A stretch of DNA of 64,000 nucleotides, taken from Notamacropus eugenii (Eukaryota > Chordata > Mammalia > Diprotodontia > Macropodidae). The notes below the pieces were generated by a model. It was not told where the DNA came from. It worked only from the letters and a program-made list of their open reading frames with translations, and did not search any database. Location of the stretch: positions 240,910,069 through 240,974,068 of the forward strand of contig NC_092874.1 in assembly GCF_028372415.1 (NCBI RefSeq), in the 5' to 3' direction. The stretch's first letter is position 1. Every line of letters starts with the position of its first letter. Made by a program: the position numbers and the translations under genes. Positions 52,005 through 64,000 of the stretch are shown here, piece by piece.

Positions 52005-53800
52005 CACAGTTCCAGGACCAGGAGGAGCATTAGTACTTGCAGCTGCAGGGAACCAGGAGCTCCTCTTGGATAAAGACCAGACCATGGACCAGGAGAGTAG
52101 TGATCATAACTCTCCCAGTATAACACAACACAACAACAGCACTGAAAATTGCAGATCCCCAGAAATAGCTCAGAAAATAGCAGCATGAAGAAGGCTGAAA
52201 CTTGGCACAATGCCTCCCTCCTCCCAGGTAAGCAGAGTTTAACTTTAACATAAAGTTCAAAGTCAAAAAATAGACTGAGAAAATAAACAAATTGCAACAA
52301 CAGAAAAGGAACTTCACCATTAAAAGCTACGATGGTGGCAGAGAAGACCAAAACATAAACTTAGAAGAAGAAAAAAATGTGAAAACTTCTACAACCAAAA
52401 TCTCAAAGAAAAATGTTATTTGGACCCAAACCCAGCAAGAATTCCTGAAAGAATTAATGAAAAAAATAAGAGTGGTAGAGGAAAAATTGAGGAAAGAAAT
52501 GAGAGTAATGCAAGAGAATTATGAAAAGAGAATTAATAGGTTGGTAACACAGGAAAAAAAATACTGAAGAAAATAACACTTACAAAACAGAATTGGCCCA
52601 ATAGTAAAAGAGACACAAAAATTCACTGAAGAACAGAACTCCTTAAAAAAAAATTTGGGAACTGGAAGCTAATGACTTTATAAGACGTCAACAATAAAAC
52701 AGTCAAATGAATGACAAAATAGAAGAAAATATTAAATACCTCATTGGAAAAACAACTGATCTGAAAAATAGATCAAGGACACATAATTCAAGAATTATTG
52801 GACTACCTGAAAGCCATGAAAGTAAAAGAGCCTAGACATCATATTTCAAGAAATTATTAAGGATAACTTCCTTATAGCCAGAGTTGAATAGAAATTGAAA
52901 GATTCCACTGATCACCTTCTAAAAGAGATCCCAAAATGAAAACTCCAGGAATATTATAGCCAAATTCCAGAGCTCCCAGGTCAAGAAGAAAATATTACAA
53001 GTAGCCAGAAAGAAACACTTCTAATATCATGGAACCACAGTAAGGAAAATCACACGAAATTTAGCAGCTTCTATATTAAAAGACCAAAGGACTTGGAATG
53101 TGATGTTTCATAAGGCAACAGAACCAGGATTATGACCAAGTATAACCTACCCAGCACAGCTGAGTATAAAGGCTTTAAGGGAAAAAATGGATAGTTCATG
53201 AAATAAAGTACTTCCAAGGATCCCTGATGAAACGACAAGAGATGAACAGAGAAAGGAAAAGGGTACAAAAACATTTATAGCAGCTCTCATTGTGGTGACA
53301 AAGAGTTGGAAATGCTCATAAGTTGGGGAATGGCTAAACAGTTCATGGCACATGATTGTGATGGAGAACTTTTGTGCTCCATGACACAGGGTGGTTTCAC
53401 AAAAAACATAGCAAGCCCTATATGAACTGATGCAAAGTGAAATGAGAAGAACCAGAAGATCATTGTACAAAGTAGCTACAACATTGTAATGATGATCCAC
53501 TTTGAAATATTTGACTATTCTGGTCAGTACAATGATTCAAGACAATTCCAAAGAATTCATAATAAGAAAAAAATGCTATCCACCTCTAGAGAGAGAACTG
53601 ATGAACTCTGAGTGCAAATTGAGTAAAATTTTGTCACTTTTTTTTTGCTTTTTTTAACATGACTATTATGAAAATTGGTTTTGCATGATTTCATATGCAT
53701 ATCATTGTTTGCCTTCTCAGAAGGTGATGGAAAGGTTAGAGGGGGAGAGAATCTAGAACTCAAAATTTTAAAAAAATGCTAAAAATAAAGTTTTAAAAAA
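52005..53800 (+). mobile_element. HAL1-like half-L1: ORF1 joined to an L1 3' end, no ORF2
   Basis: 5'UTR-like sequence, then an ORF1 (52292-52567 open in part: 'TQQEFLKELMKKIRVVEEKL', a coiled-coil region). ORF1-like sequence runs on to about 53245, including 'TATAACCTACCCAGCACAGC'. It is followed at once by the L1 3' part 'ACATTTATAGCAGCTCTCATTGTGGTGAC' and a 3'UTR ending in A-rich DNA near 53800. This order is that of HAL1 elements, which keep ORF1 but lack the ORF2 endonuclease/RT and depend on L1. Many stops; inactive. Confidence 0.72.
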
Positions 53801-53804
53801 ATAT

Positions 53805-55270
53805 CAATTTTGGAAATTTCCCGTCTCCTTTAGGTAGACTTCCTCTGAACTTTTTGAAATATGCTATCCAAAACTAAAGTGCTTAATTAGACTCTGCCCA
53901 GTTTTGCACTTTCTCTGTCATATATTCTAGGAGAGAGAGAATTTTCTCCTGATATCCCCATCATTTCCACTCCACCAGACAATTCCTCCCTTTTAAGGAG
54001 ATTCATATCCTATATAGAATTTCCCCTATTAGGTTCCTTCACCTTTTTAAGTTATTATTAAGGCAAATCAGTAAGTTAGCAGTTCCATTGTTTTAGATAT
54101 AGAACTCTAGCATATGTCTGGATAATGGAAGTTATCCATCACTACTATATGATGTCATTCTGTTTGCTGAATTCATCTATTTCTTCTTTTTTGTACAGAT
54201 GGTCTGATGACAAAATTACTTCTGTTCCTCCTTCCATTGATCTTCATCCAAATGTTCTTAATTATGTTTCCTTCCTGGGACTTCCTGGACTTCCTCATAT
54301 GAGGAAAAATGTTATTGCTACCTTCTCCCTCCAGCCCATCCTAATACATTTGAACAAAATATATCCATCCCAAGTCATATTACAGCCATGTATTTCATCC
54401 CACCAAGTCTCATTGATAATTATAAGGTCAAGCACAACCTCTTTTATTTGGACTTTAAGTGCCTCTTGATTATTGCCTAAATTTTGATCATTTTTGTATA
54501 ATTATAGTTAGCAGTTAGGTGGTACAATGAATAGGGCACAAGACTTGGAGACAGGAAGACCTGAGTCCAAATCTTGCCTCTGACAGTCATTATCTGTGTG
54601 ACCCTGGATGAGTAACTGAACTTCTGGCTACCTAAGTTTCCTCTTTTTTTTTAAAATGAGGATAAAAATAGCACTACCTCCCAGAATTGTTGTGAAGATC
54701 AAATGAATCAACATGTGAAAAGTGCTTTGCAAGACTTAATACACCATGTAAATGATGGCTATCATATTACTGTATATAGATACTGATGGCAGATATTTTA
54801 TTGCTGGCTCCTTCTTTGGATTTTTGTAACATGTGAACTGTTTATCTCAACTGCTGCTTTCTTTTATTCATTATATATGTATATTCAACAGAGGATATAT
54901 ACATCCATGAAGGCATTTTTCTCCTTCCCCATCTTACATTTAAAGTTCTTTTGTGAGAGAGCTGACAAATACATGCTTATCAGCCCTTGTTAGACACATT
55001 TCATTCCTGGCCAAGAGTTTGCCATTATTATGTTTTAAACCATGGTCTAGAAATCCAAGTCTCATTCTCAGACACCAACTTCCTACCTAATTGTTTACTT
55101 ATTAAATCAATTTTTCTCTTCTACATCCCTTGTCTTAAGTAGGCAGCAATGAGGAAAATACCTCTCGTGACCTAGCTGCTTGTCCAAGATTTGGTATTCT
55201 GCAGCAGACATTCTTAGGTTCCTTTTGGCAATATTCTTTTTGCCTATGTGAGACACCCATTTTAAAAAAT
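53805..55270 (-). repeat. Old repeat, perhaps the upstream part of the CR1/L3
   Basis: Pyrimidine-rich sequence on either side of a SINE (54506-54780). Its position beyond the HAL1 and its style suit the 5' side of the minus-strand CR1/L3 at 49850-51530, but I cannot identify coding motifs. Low certainty. Confidence 0.3.
54506..54780 (+). repeat. CORE/tRNA-type SINE
   Basis: Head 'AGCAGTTAGGTGGTACAATG', 'CTGAGTCCAAATCTTGCCTC', 'GTGTGACCCTGGATGAG' and tail 'CCATGTAAATGATGGCTATC'. Confidence 0.85.
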
Positions 55271-55664
55271 GTCTTATTGATGTCTTTTGTTTTTTACACT
55301 AATACCTGTGCCCTTCCCAAAAAGTCAAATCATATAATAGTGAGGTTTTTTTAGGCAGAAAAAAAGAGCAAAAACTAGCACAATTGTTTAACATATTAAA
55401 AGTAGTCATCCATTTTTATAAGTCCTAGGTGGTTCTCTGGGGATAAATGCTCCAAGAAGATGATGATTCTTTATTATTGTTAGGCTGACATATAACTACT
55501 GCCTCAGTACCTTTGGCAGAGAGTCAGAAAAGATCATTCCTCTTCACATTTTCCTCAGACCCTTACTAGATTATCTTTCATGAATAGGCACCCACAGACA
55601 TAGTTCTTCTGACTCTGAAGGCAGAATTGCTTTCCACTGTACTGCTTCTAGTTAAATCCTAGGG

Positions 55665-56110
55665 AGTTGTCTGAGGCACACAGAGGCTAGATTCCTTGCC
55701 CAGGGTCACACAACTATGAAGTGTCAGAAGTGGGATTTATACCCAGATTTTCCTTATCCCACTTCTCATTATATATGACATGATAATTTTAATTCATCTA
55801 AGATCATGGTGTTACATGGTTTGCAATCATAGGACACCATAAGGAAAGTACTTGCATTAAAGAGATGGACTTTTGTAACAGTCCTCATATTCAACTGAAT
55901 TCAACAGACATTTATTAAGGGTCTAACATATGTAGGTCAATGTACTGGGGATAGGAATGGAAAGACAAAAATAGTCTTTTCTTAGCCTAGAGGAGTTTAT
56001 TCTAAGATAAGATGCAACCTGCACACAGATAAACAAAAATCAAATAACTTGAACAAGCCATAATAATGAGAGGATTTACTGCAAGGTACTTGAGCTAATC
56101 CTTGAAGGAA
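55665..56110 (-). repeat. MIR-like piece and L2 3' end
   Basis: 55665-55775 is a reversed MIR core ('CTTGCCCAGGGTCACACAAC'). 55895-56110 is a reversed L2 end ('TTCAACAGACATTTATTAAGGG', 'GGAGTTTATTCTAAGATAAG'). Confidence 0.65.
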
Positions 56111-56219
56111 GAAGCCTCAAAGGATTCTAAGATATAAAAATGAGGACATGTTCTTCTGACCATTGGGGAATGTTGTAGTTTAAGGGTTTGACATCTCTCT
56201 TGTAGAGGAGATATACAGA

Positions 56220-56312
56220 TGTACACATACACACACACACACGTATAGTCTCTGTGTCTACATATACATATACATATATATGTATATATATATATTTATA
56301 TATATATATAAA
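56220..56312. repeat. Compound microsatellite (CA)n/(TACATA)n/(TA)n
   Basis: CA units followed by ATACATATACATATAT-like repeats. No coding meaning. Confidence 0.9.
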
Positions 56313-56524
56313 TGAGTTCATTAAATGGGCTATAGTCCAGCTGCATGACACGGTTGAACGTTTCCTCCATATTTTTTTTTTAGTATTCATGTTTTAATCA
56401 AGGAGTAGGAAAACAATTTGTATGTTTAATTTTGGGATATATCTTTACTCTCTATATGCCTCCCTATGAAGGTGGCATTATATTTTTTTTAAAAAATTCT
56501 GGAGACATTATGATAGAAAGCACT

Positions 56525-56650
56525 CCATCAATCAATAAGTATTTATCAAGCACCCACTAGGTGCCAGGCATTATGCTTGGTACTGGAGATAACAAAACCT
56601 AGAGTGAAATAATCTCTGCTCTGAAGAAACTTATATTCCATCTATCAGGG
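56525..56650 (-). repeat. L2 3' end
   Basis: 'ATCAATCAATAAGTATTTATCAAGCACCC', 'GTGCCAGGCATTATGCTTGGTACTGG'. Reversed L2 end. Confidence 0.78.
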
Positions 56651-56999
56651 CAGGATATTTTTAGCAAAGAGTTATGGTCTAGAGCTTTGACTAATTGGTA
56701 GGTTTTATAGACCAAGTATTTCAATTCCAATTTTTTTTTTTTTAGTATAAAGACATAGTTGAGAACAAGGCACTAATGTAAGCAGATACAGCAACTTAGC
56801 ATATGCATAGGAATTAACCATTTAATACATTCATAACTGAAAAACATTCAAGGGAGTTTGATGGACACATGATCTAAATTTTAATAATACCATAGTAGTA
56901 CTGAATGATTAGTGATATGTCAGCATCCTATAGACTCAATTAGAAAGGCTATATAAATGATGAATGAGAAACAGCCGACATTTATATAATATTCTAAAA

Positions 57000-57200
57000 C
57001 TCTTTGTCTAGTACTCTTGGTAGACAAAGGGCTTTATATACATTATCTCCTTTTACTTCACAATAACTCTATGTGATGGAGACTACAGGAGATGTTATTC
57101 CCATCTGACAAATGAAAAAAAAAACTAAGAATTAGAGAAATGGCTTGTAATAGAAGCATACTAAGTGTTGGTTGCAGGATTTCCTTACTACAAGGCCAGT
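57000..57200 (-). repeat. MIR/THER-like SINE, degraded
   Basis: 'GGGCTTTATATACATTATCTCC', 'CACAATAACTCTATGTGATGG' and 'CATCTGACAAATGAAAAAAAAAAC' are a reversed SINE with an A-expanded core. Confidence 0.6.
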
Positions 57201-57427
57201 TCTCTTTCTCATATCACTATGAGTTTAAATACTTGTTTCAAATGTGGGAATGGTATTCAGATTCATCAATAAATCCTGTTATACATTACATAGGACTACT
57301 GTATCATAAATGGATCACTTCTAATGAGGGTGATACCAATTCTTGTATTTGTTCTACTAGAGTAGCTTGATGATCAAGCTCTTATATAACTAGGGTAGGG
57401 GTGACTAGAGCTTTTTTCCAGAGCAGT

Positions 57428-57501
57428 AATTTAGCTACATAGAAACAATAGCAAATAGAATTAGAATTTAGCTACATAGAAACAATAGCACATAGAATTA
57501 G
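57428..57501 (+). repeat. 37-bp tandem duplication
   Basis: Two adjacent 37-bp units (57428-57464 and 57465-57501) that differ at one base. Confidence 0.95.
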
Positions 57502-57519
57502 CAAATAGGAAGTTACCAA

Positions 57520-59740
57520 ATGTTAGGCTGGGAAGAACTTCTTTCCTACTCTTTTTTGTTTCTTTCCCTCAACTGTTCCTTCCTCACTAGTTGTAATTTC
57601 ACAGAGATATTCAAGATTCCCTGTCTCCTCCCATAGGTCAGCTCCAACCCATTTCCCACTTAACCAAGAATATGTTCCTATTAGTGTGTCCAGGGTCCCT
57701 TTTGTAACAATCACCCCAGGTGCAAAAGATTCTAGTTAAGGTATTATGATGGTTTCTACAGAGTTGGTGGAAGGAGCCCTTCAGGATGGAAGACACGATA
57801 AATCCAAGTTATATATTGATATGTTTTCAAAATTATTTATGTAAACATATATTGGTATTTATGACTGGCTTCAGTGAGAGAAAATTATGGGAGAATGAAC
57901 AGAAGAAGAGAGAAAGATTTCAGCTAAATAAGGAGAAGGCCATTGTGAAAGGGATTTGGAAAGGTTTGACCTTGTGAAGGAGGCCAAAAATTGAATTTGA
58001 GGAAGGGAAATTTGAAATCATTGGGGAGTAATTGAGGGGAATTTGAAGAGCAATCCCATGTCCAGATGTTATTTCCTAATTCTGTAAAGAAAGAGAAAAG
58101 CCACATCTTTCTGGCTCCCCTTCCCGCTCCTAAACTGGATCCCATCTTAATAGTGCTAACCCAATGGTGAGCACTTAGGAGTAATACTCCAGATTTATCT
58201 TCAAGATTCATGAGGATATGACATTGTTAAATTTAACATCCAATTACTTTTGTCCATTTGGGGCATGGAGGAGTGAGTGTGGCTCTCCAGTGAAGTCTTA
58301 TAAAATGCAAATATCTTTTTCCTGGATTAAAAAAAGGACAAGAAAAATTGAAGAGAGAGAATGAAGACAACATAGGGCTTAACTAAACAACCAGGAGGCA
58401 CTCTGATTTCCTCCCAGAGTAGCAGCACCAAATGACAGACCTTTAAAGAAATTTTTTTTTTCATTCTATTCCCCTGTAGTCAGCACTGGCTATACTGTAT
58501 TGATGCCAGGGACAGCTGGTGCTTTTTTCCTCTGCCTACCCAATCCATTATGACCAGCCACCCCAGTTGGAGCTTGACAAATATGAAATAATGCTAATAA
58601 TAGTCATCCTCTGAAAGAATGAGGACATGGGTTTTGGCAAAATGTATTCATTAGTCTCATTTAGCAACATCAGCATGGGATCAGCTCATTTCAGTTTGTA
58701 GCCCCTTTTGATTGTTGGAATTGGTCCAGCAACTTGTGAGTTACTCCACAAATAAAAATAACTATCAATACTTCCCATTTTTTTAAAAAGACACTTTCCA
58801 TTCTGAAAAGCATTATTTTATGCCTTTTTTTTTTCAAGAACTTAACCTTCTGAAATAAGACTGGTAACTTTACCTTTTCATCTTGAGACCTGGCCATTGG
58901 GATCTTTTGGGGGCTATGTGGAATAACCCCAATGTACAGTGTTAGCCAAATTGTATCCGACAGTCAGAAAAAGAAAAAAGTTATTCCTCTCCAGTTTTTA
59001 GTTCTTCCCACTAAATGAATCTCTTTTGGAAACCAATCCCAAATCAATGCTATGTTTCTATACTAACCAGAAATCCATTTGGACTTAAAATTTGGGTTTA
59101 AATTGAGATTCAACCCCTTTTTTCATCTTTCTTCCTTTTTATCAAGCTCAGAGTAGGGCTGGATGTTTGTTTGGGGCAGGGGATTTGGGGGTAGCAGGAA
59201 ACACTGATGACATTTTTCTAACTTTGGGGAAGGAAACTCAGTAAGATAGAACATAACCCAATCAAAAAAGATCACTCGACTTTTCCCCCAGAGTCTTTCA
59301 CATGTTTGTAGAACTGAGCTTCAGGGTATAGAGGTGAAGGTGTCTGTAAATTGCATTGATTGGTCTCCTAACTCCCCTTGCTATGTGGGTGGTTGTCAAT
59401 TTGGGTTTGAACTTCAATATCCCCCAGATCATAAGTGATGAATAGCGCAAGTGCCATATTTTTTAACCCTTAGACTGCCTTGAGAAACTTGGGTGTACAA
59501 ATCTTTCAAGTCTCTTTTTTCCTATCTCTTCCCAATGCAACTCTGCCCCCTGGTGGCTTTATTTTCTGCTTGGAAAAATTCATCCCCAATTCATGAACTA
59601 GTTTGTTTCAAAAAATCCATTTATAAGGAGGTTATTATTTAAAATTTGGAATACATTTTCCAATATTTTCACAAATGATGTTTAGGTTTTCAGGCTAGTC
59701 AACAAAATCCTGTTTAACTCATAATGTATCCAAAAACAGT
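57520..59740. other. No recognised feature
   Basis: About 2.2 kb without a repeat or exon I can identify. Short open frames only. Confidence 0.45.
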
Positions 59741-59744
59741 GATC

Positions 59745-59885
59745 ATATTTTTATAATTTTATTTTTCCCCAATTACATGTTAAAACAATTTTTAAACATT
59801 TTTAAAGTTTTTTTTTTAAGGTTTCCCCTTCCCCTTCCCTGAGATGGTAAGCAATCTGACATAGTTTATATGTATAATCACATTA
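59745..59885 (-). mobile_element. Short L1 3' tail
   Basis: 'ATTTTATTTTTCCCCAATTACATG' followed by a pyrimidine-rich stretch and 'GAGATGGTAAGCAATCTGACATAG' is the complement of a marsupial L1 3' end, strongly 5'-truncated. Confidence 0.75.
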
Positions 59886-60531
59886 ACTCAGAGTCCTTTC
59901 TGAGCCCTGAGGGGAAGAGGTCTGGATACTGAGGGGAGGCCCTGGGGTGGGACACTGGTAATATAGCAGCAGGGGGGAGCTCTGGCCTCAGGAAGTGGAA
60001 GAGCATATGTGTTGTTCAAGTGCTGTTGGCAAGTCAAGTGTAAAAGAGTGGTTGTAGATATATTTCTCTAGCAGTGGTTGGGGGGGGTAGGAGATGTTTG
60101 CCTATGGAAAACTATCCACTCTTTCTCTCTGGCGCTCCACCAAGTGGAATATAGAGCCAATCTGTTCCCAAATCCTCCCTCCAGGCATCACTTTCTCTCT
60201 AGTGGGTTTTTAAGGCAACTTTGAATTTCTTGTCTTTCTGGGTCATAAGACTTATATACGCACAAGTGAGGTCATTCAGTAGTTAGCAAAGAAGCATTTT
60301 ATTTTATTTTTGAGATTGGGTGGCCCTATCTTATGTAGGCTAGAAGTGCAATATCCATTCATGGCTGATTCTACTATTGATAGGTGAGGGAACTTAAAGC
60401 TGTTCCTTTTTGGAACTGAACCGGATAGACTTTCATTAGTTAGCCTAGTGTCCCTTTGCTCCTGGGAGCAAACATATTGGTTTTGGACTTAGTATGGACA
60501 TCTAATCAACTTAGTCCACCCAAAGCAGCAT

Positions 60532-61245
60532 GGTTTTTTTTTTAAGTTTTTATTTAGTATTTTATTTTTCCCCAGTTGCATGTAAAAGTCATTTTTAACA
60601 TTCTTTTTTAAAACTATGAGTTCCAAATTCTCTCCCTTCTTCCCTCCCTACCTCCCTGCCATTAAGAAGGCAAGCAATTTGATATAGGTTATACATGAAT
60701 AGTCTTGCAAAACATATCCATAATAGCAATGTTGTGAAAGAAAACACAGACCAAAAAAATCTCAAGAAAAATAAAGAAAGTTTAAAAAAGTATGCCCAAA
60801 TATGCATTCAGAGACCATCAGTTCTTTCTCTGGGGATGGATAACACTTTTCATCATAAGTCCTTCAGAGTTGTCTTGGATCATTGTATTGCTGAGAACAG
60901 CTAAGTCATTTACAGCTGGTCATCTTACAATATTGCAGTTACTTGGTACACAGTATATTTCACTTTGCATCAGCCCATGCAAGGCTTTTCAGGCATTCCT
61001 CAACTGATGGGCTTCCCCTCAACTTCTAATTCTTTACCTCCAGAAAAGAGCTACTATAAATATTTTTGTTCATATAGGTCCTTTTCCTTTTTGTTTTTTA
61101 TTTCTTTTGCGATACAGACCTAGTAGTGATGTTGCTATGTCAAAGGGTATGAATGGTTTTATAGCCCTTTGGGCATAGTTCTAAATTGCTTTACAGAATG
61201 GTTGAATCAGTTCACTACTCCACCAACAGAAGCAGCATAATTCTT
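60532..61245 (-). mobile_element. 5'-truncated L1 3' end
   Basis: Minus strand: poly(A) at the left (60533-60543 as T-run), 3'UTR, 'GACAACTCTGAAGGACTTATG', 'CCCATCAGTTGAGGAATG' and the ORF2 C-terminal part ending near 61245 ('GCTTCTGTTGGTGGAG'). About 0.7 kb. Confidence 0.82.
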
Positions 61246-61251
61246 GACCAA

Positions 61252-61515
61252 TTTGGCAGCTAAGTGGCTCAGTGTGTAGAGCACCAGACTTTGAGTCAGG
61301 AAAACCTGAGTTCAAATTTAGTCTCAAACACTAACTTAGCTGTGTAACCCTGGACAAGACACCTAACCTGTTTGCCTCTGTTTCCTGTAAAATGAAAATA
61401 ATAATATCTCCCAGGATTATTGTGAGGGCCAAATGAAATAACTGTAAAGTGCTTATTAGCACAGGGCCTGTCACATAGTAAGCACTGTATAAATGTTAGC
61501 TATTACTATAATATT
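61252..61515 (+). repeat. CORE/tRNA-type SINE, near full length
   Basis: Head 'TTGGCAGCTAAGTGGCTCAG', 'CTGAGTTCAAATTTAGTCTC', 'GTGTAACCCTGGACAAGAC' and tail 'GTAAGCACTGTATAAATGTTAGC'. It sits between an L1 tail and a Ty3/gypsy fossil. Confidence 0.88.
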
Positions 61516-61529
61516 TGTATTATTTATCA

Positions 61530-62700
61530 TAACTACCAAATCTTTGAAAAGTCCTTACATTTCTAAAGTCCTATGGATCTTTTCTAGGTCTGTACTTACA
61601 CCTTGTTGAGATACTAAATGACCCACATACTTGACAGAGGCATTGCAAAATTGGTACTTAATCAGTTGAAAAATTCCTCTAGGCAATCCAATGCTTTCAT
61701 TAGTCTCTACACAAGATCTTCCATGATATTCCCAAAGTCAGTGATGTCATCAAAGTATCCCAACACTTGCAGGCAGTTCTTATCTCCAACTACTTCCTTC
61801 AACAGTCTCTGGAAAGTGGCAGATACCCCACACTTCCCCCAACCCCACCCACAAATGTTTTGAAAAGTATGTTCAAACTGATAAAATCCAGGTTGGTAGA
61901 CGAAAGCAATTTTCTCCTTGTCTTTTTCTCTGCCATAGGAATCTGAATAAGTCAAATGCTGAAAACCACTAGTCTCCAACAGACAATCCATGGCATTTTG
62001 AATTCTTGTCATGGTACACTAGTTGCCTTTAGTTCTTTTGTTTGAAGGCTGGTAGTCTACACACATTTATACCTTTTCATTTTTCTTCCATACTACCACT
62101 GTAGGTGATACATATGGGCTGCTAGACTCTGCAATGATTCCACAGATCAATGAGTCTTTGAAATAGGTTTTGAAGTCAGTCACCATAGTCAAAGGAATCT
62201 TCCCAGATCTTCCCAAAAACTATAAAAGGTTGATAAACTGCATCCTGTGGGTTATTCTGAGCACATCCTACATACCTTTCATCCATCTTACACCTCCAGA
62301 TGTGAGAACACACCTATCGTCTTGCTGAGCTTCTGTCCTAATGGTTAAATTTGTTTGTGTACTCCTGATGTTTCTCTCAACACTTACTTCTAGCATAACC
62401 TTCTACATAGGTTGCTTGGATGGTCAAAGTGTGCAGGTATATTGAGAGCATTCTACTTGTATCTTGAACAGAGTGGAATTGGTTCTAATTAATACTGCCA
62501 CTACATTGATAGATAATTGATCTGAACATACACAGCCAAGGTGTCCACTGATACCAGCAACTTCCTTGGAAATTTTCAAGCTCACTTTGACACATTCCAG
62601 ATAAGTATTATTCTTCTCACTTGGCCTTCCAAATTCAAACCCAAAGATTGCAATGGTATTCTCCATGGATGTCTCAGAAAATCACTGGAATATATTGGTC
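61530..62700 (-). mobile_element. Ty3/gypsy-type pol fossil (broken)
   Basis: On the minus strand, in order from right to left: a stretch like the region between protease and reverse transcriptase (about 62700-62400), the reverse transcriptase (about 62230-61700) with 'SSSPYVSP', 'VDYQ' and the polymerase box YFDDI, and the region after it (to about 61530, 'KYVGHLVSQQGVSTD'). These are Metaviridae pol features. No LTR, gag or integrase is recognised. It is a broken copy with several breaks; age is probably old, though some motifs are well kept. More of it may reach to about 63290, where I cannot confirm it. Confidence 0.75.
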
Positions 62701-63479
62701 ATTTGCCCTTTGCTGTTCAACAAGACACTACATTGCATAGCTTTCTCATCACTGTCACCTGTGAGCATTCCTAAAAATCCCAGTGGAAGAGACTCATAAG
62801 AAACTGATGATGAGGTCATAATTAATACTTTCAGAATCCATGAAGTCCTCCTTCCCTTCCTCTATCCCTCTTTCCCACTGCTAATTCCATATACCTCATC
62901 TGTCAATGCTGCATGATCTTCATGGGTGAATCTAACCTGTGTGTGGTCATCTTTTCTATAGCTGTAGAAGAAGGGAATGCATCTTTCTAGTTTTCTCCTG
63001 ATGACAGTGTTCATGTGTCAATGTTTCTTTGGTCTCCGTTCCCTTATCCCTTTACATTTGTAAGAAGAATGAATTTGTCTTTGGGTCGACTTTTCATCAG
63101 ATCTTCTGTGTGTTTCCTTGACACACTCTGGGTCTGAATGACAGTCCCCTTGATTAACTTCCATGGCCCATATATGAGAAAACATTTCTGAGGTTGTAGG
63201 AGTTGAATTTCTGTAATGTAAGTTATCATGGGGGTACCAATTAATCAAATTCTTTGATAGGGTCTATGCCAGTAGTCTTCCATGGGTAGGAACGTCAAAT
63301 GCATTTCACATACAACTTATACTTATGAAACATTGATCCATAATGATAATATTTGCTTGATCACAGAGTGAAATAAACTAGTTCTGTAGTCTTGTTTAAT
63401 AATGATACTATAAGGCACTGCTATGAGCATTTGATGCATAGCAAATAACAATAATACAAATATAAACAGTAATGGCAAT

Positions 63480-63738
63480 AAGGGGGCTGCTAGGTGACAC
63501 GGTGGATAGAACCCTAGCCTTGAAATTAGGAAGAGCTGAGCTCAAATCCAGCCTCAGACACTTACCAACTGTGTGACCCTGGGTAAGTCACTTAATCGCT
63601 ATTTGCTTCAATTCCTCAACTATAAAGTGGGGACACATTGGAGAAGGAAATAGCAAACCATTCCAGTATCTTTGTCAAGAAAACCTGATGGACAAGTCAG
63701 TGGGGTAACTAGCAACTGAATGACAACAACAATGGCGG
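63480..63738 (+). repeat. CORE/tRNA-type SINE, near full length
   Basis: Head 'GGGGGCTGCTAGGTGACACGG', 'CTCAAATCCAGCCTCAGACAC', 'GTGTGACCCTGGGTAAGTCAC', 'GGAGAAGGAAATAGCAAACC' and tail 'CTGAATGACAACAACAATGG'. The final 260 bases of the window hold nothing I recognise. Confidence 0.9.
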
Positions 63739-64000
63739 CAAAAGCCATCTATTTGCATATAATAGTTAGCACCATTAACTAGCTCATGTTCTTATATTAA
63801 CTCACCAGGACATAGCAGAGAGAGTACAATGTAGACAGCTCTAGATAGGAGCAAAACAAAGAAAATCAAAATAAAATTGATTTTTTTAAAAAATCAAACT
63901 GAAAATTATAGGAAAAAAAGATATAGGCAATGAACAGAAAAGTTCTTTCTTTAAAAAGATGAAATTGGTTATCAAAACTATAAAATTCAACAAGCAACAA

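Overview
This window is nuclear DNA from a mammal, almost certainly a marsupial. Three things point that way: an AT-rich host background; very many tRNA/CORE-type SINEs ('GGCAGCTAGGTGGCACAGTGG' heads) beside L2 and CR1/L3 LINEs, hAT-type MITEs and a Tigger; and L1 copies whose 5' end starts GGGGGCGGAGCCAAGATG, a form I know from opossum-type L1. I cannot settle the species from sequence alone.

One host gene is clearly present: KICS2 (older name C12orf66), on the minus strand. It has three coding exons at 41535-41301, 37426-37138 and 22257-21441. All splice junctions are canonical GT/AG, the phases match, and the 446-residue frame is intact. KICS2 is a subunit of the KICSTOR complex, which holds GATOR1 at the lysosome for amino-acid control of mTORC1. 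Exon 1 lies in a CpG island at about 41.13-42.19 kb with GC boxes, an ETS-like site and an NRF1-like GC/TG tract. Intron 1 is 3.87 kb and intron 2 is 14.88 kb. The 3'UTR runs left from 21440 and carries a (TG)n tract on the sense strand. I see no neighbouring gene; from what I recall of the human locus, SRGAP1 and C12orf56 flank it but need not fall within this span.

Layout. 1-21 kb: repeats downstream of KICS2, including a Tigger split by an L1, a chimeric L1/SINE insertion, an L1 5' end flanked by a 16-bp target duplication, and a three-layer CR1/hAT/SINE nest. 21.4-41.5 kb: KICS2 with L2, CR1/L3, hAT, L1 and SINE copies in its introns. 42.2-43.4 kb: AT-rich DNA and a minisatellite with units of about 150 bp. 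43.4-61.5 kb: intergenic DNA with hAT MITEs, an old CR1/L3 and a HAL1-like half-L1. 61.5-62.7 kb: a broken Ty3/gypsy pol fossil.

The most unusual signal is a set of three gapless inverted duplications, with arms of 113, 170 and 177 bp and about 89-93% identity by eye. Two of them have nearly the same spacer (1573 and 1630 bp), and the third is interleaved with one of those. Their arms cross repeat-repeat junctions, so shared family membership alone does not easily explain them. I found no CRISPR array, RNA gene or new multi-gene system.
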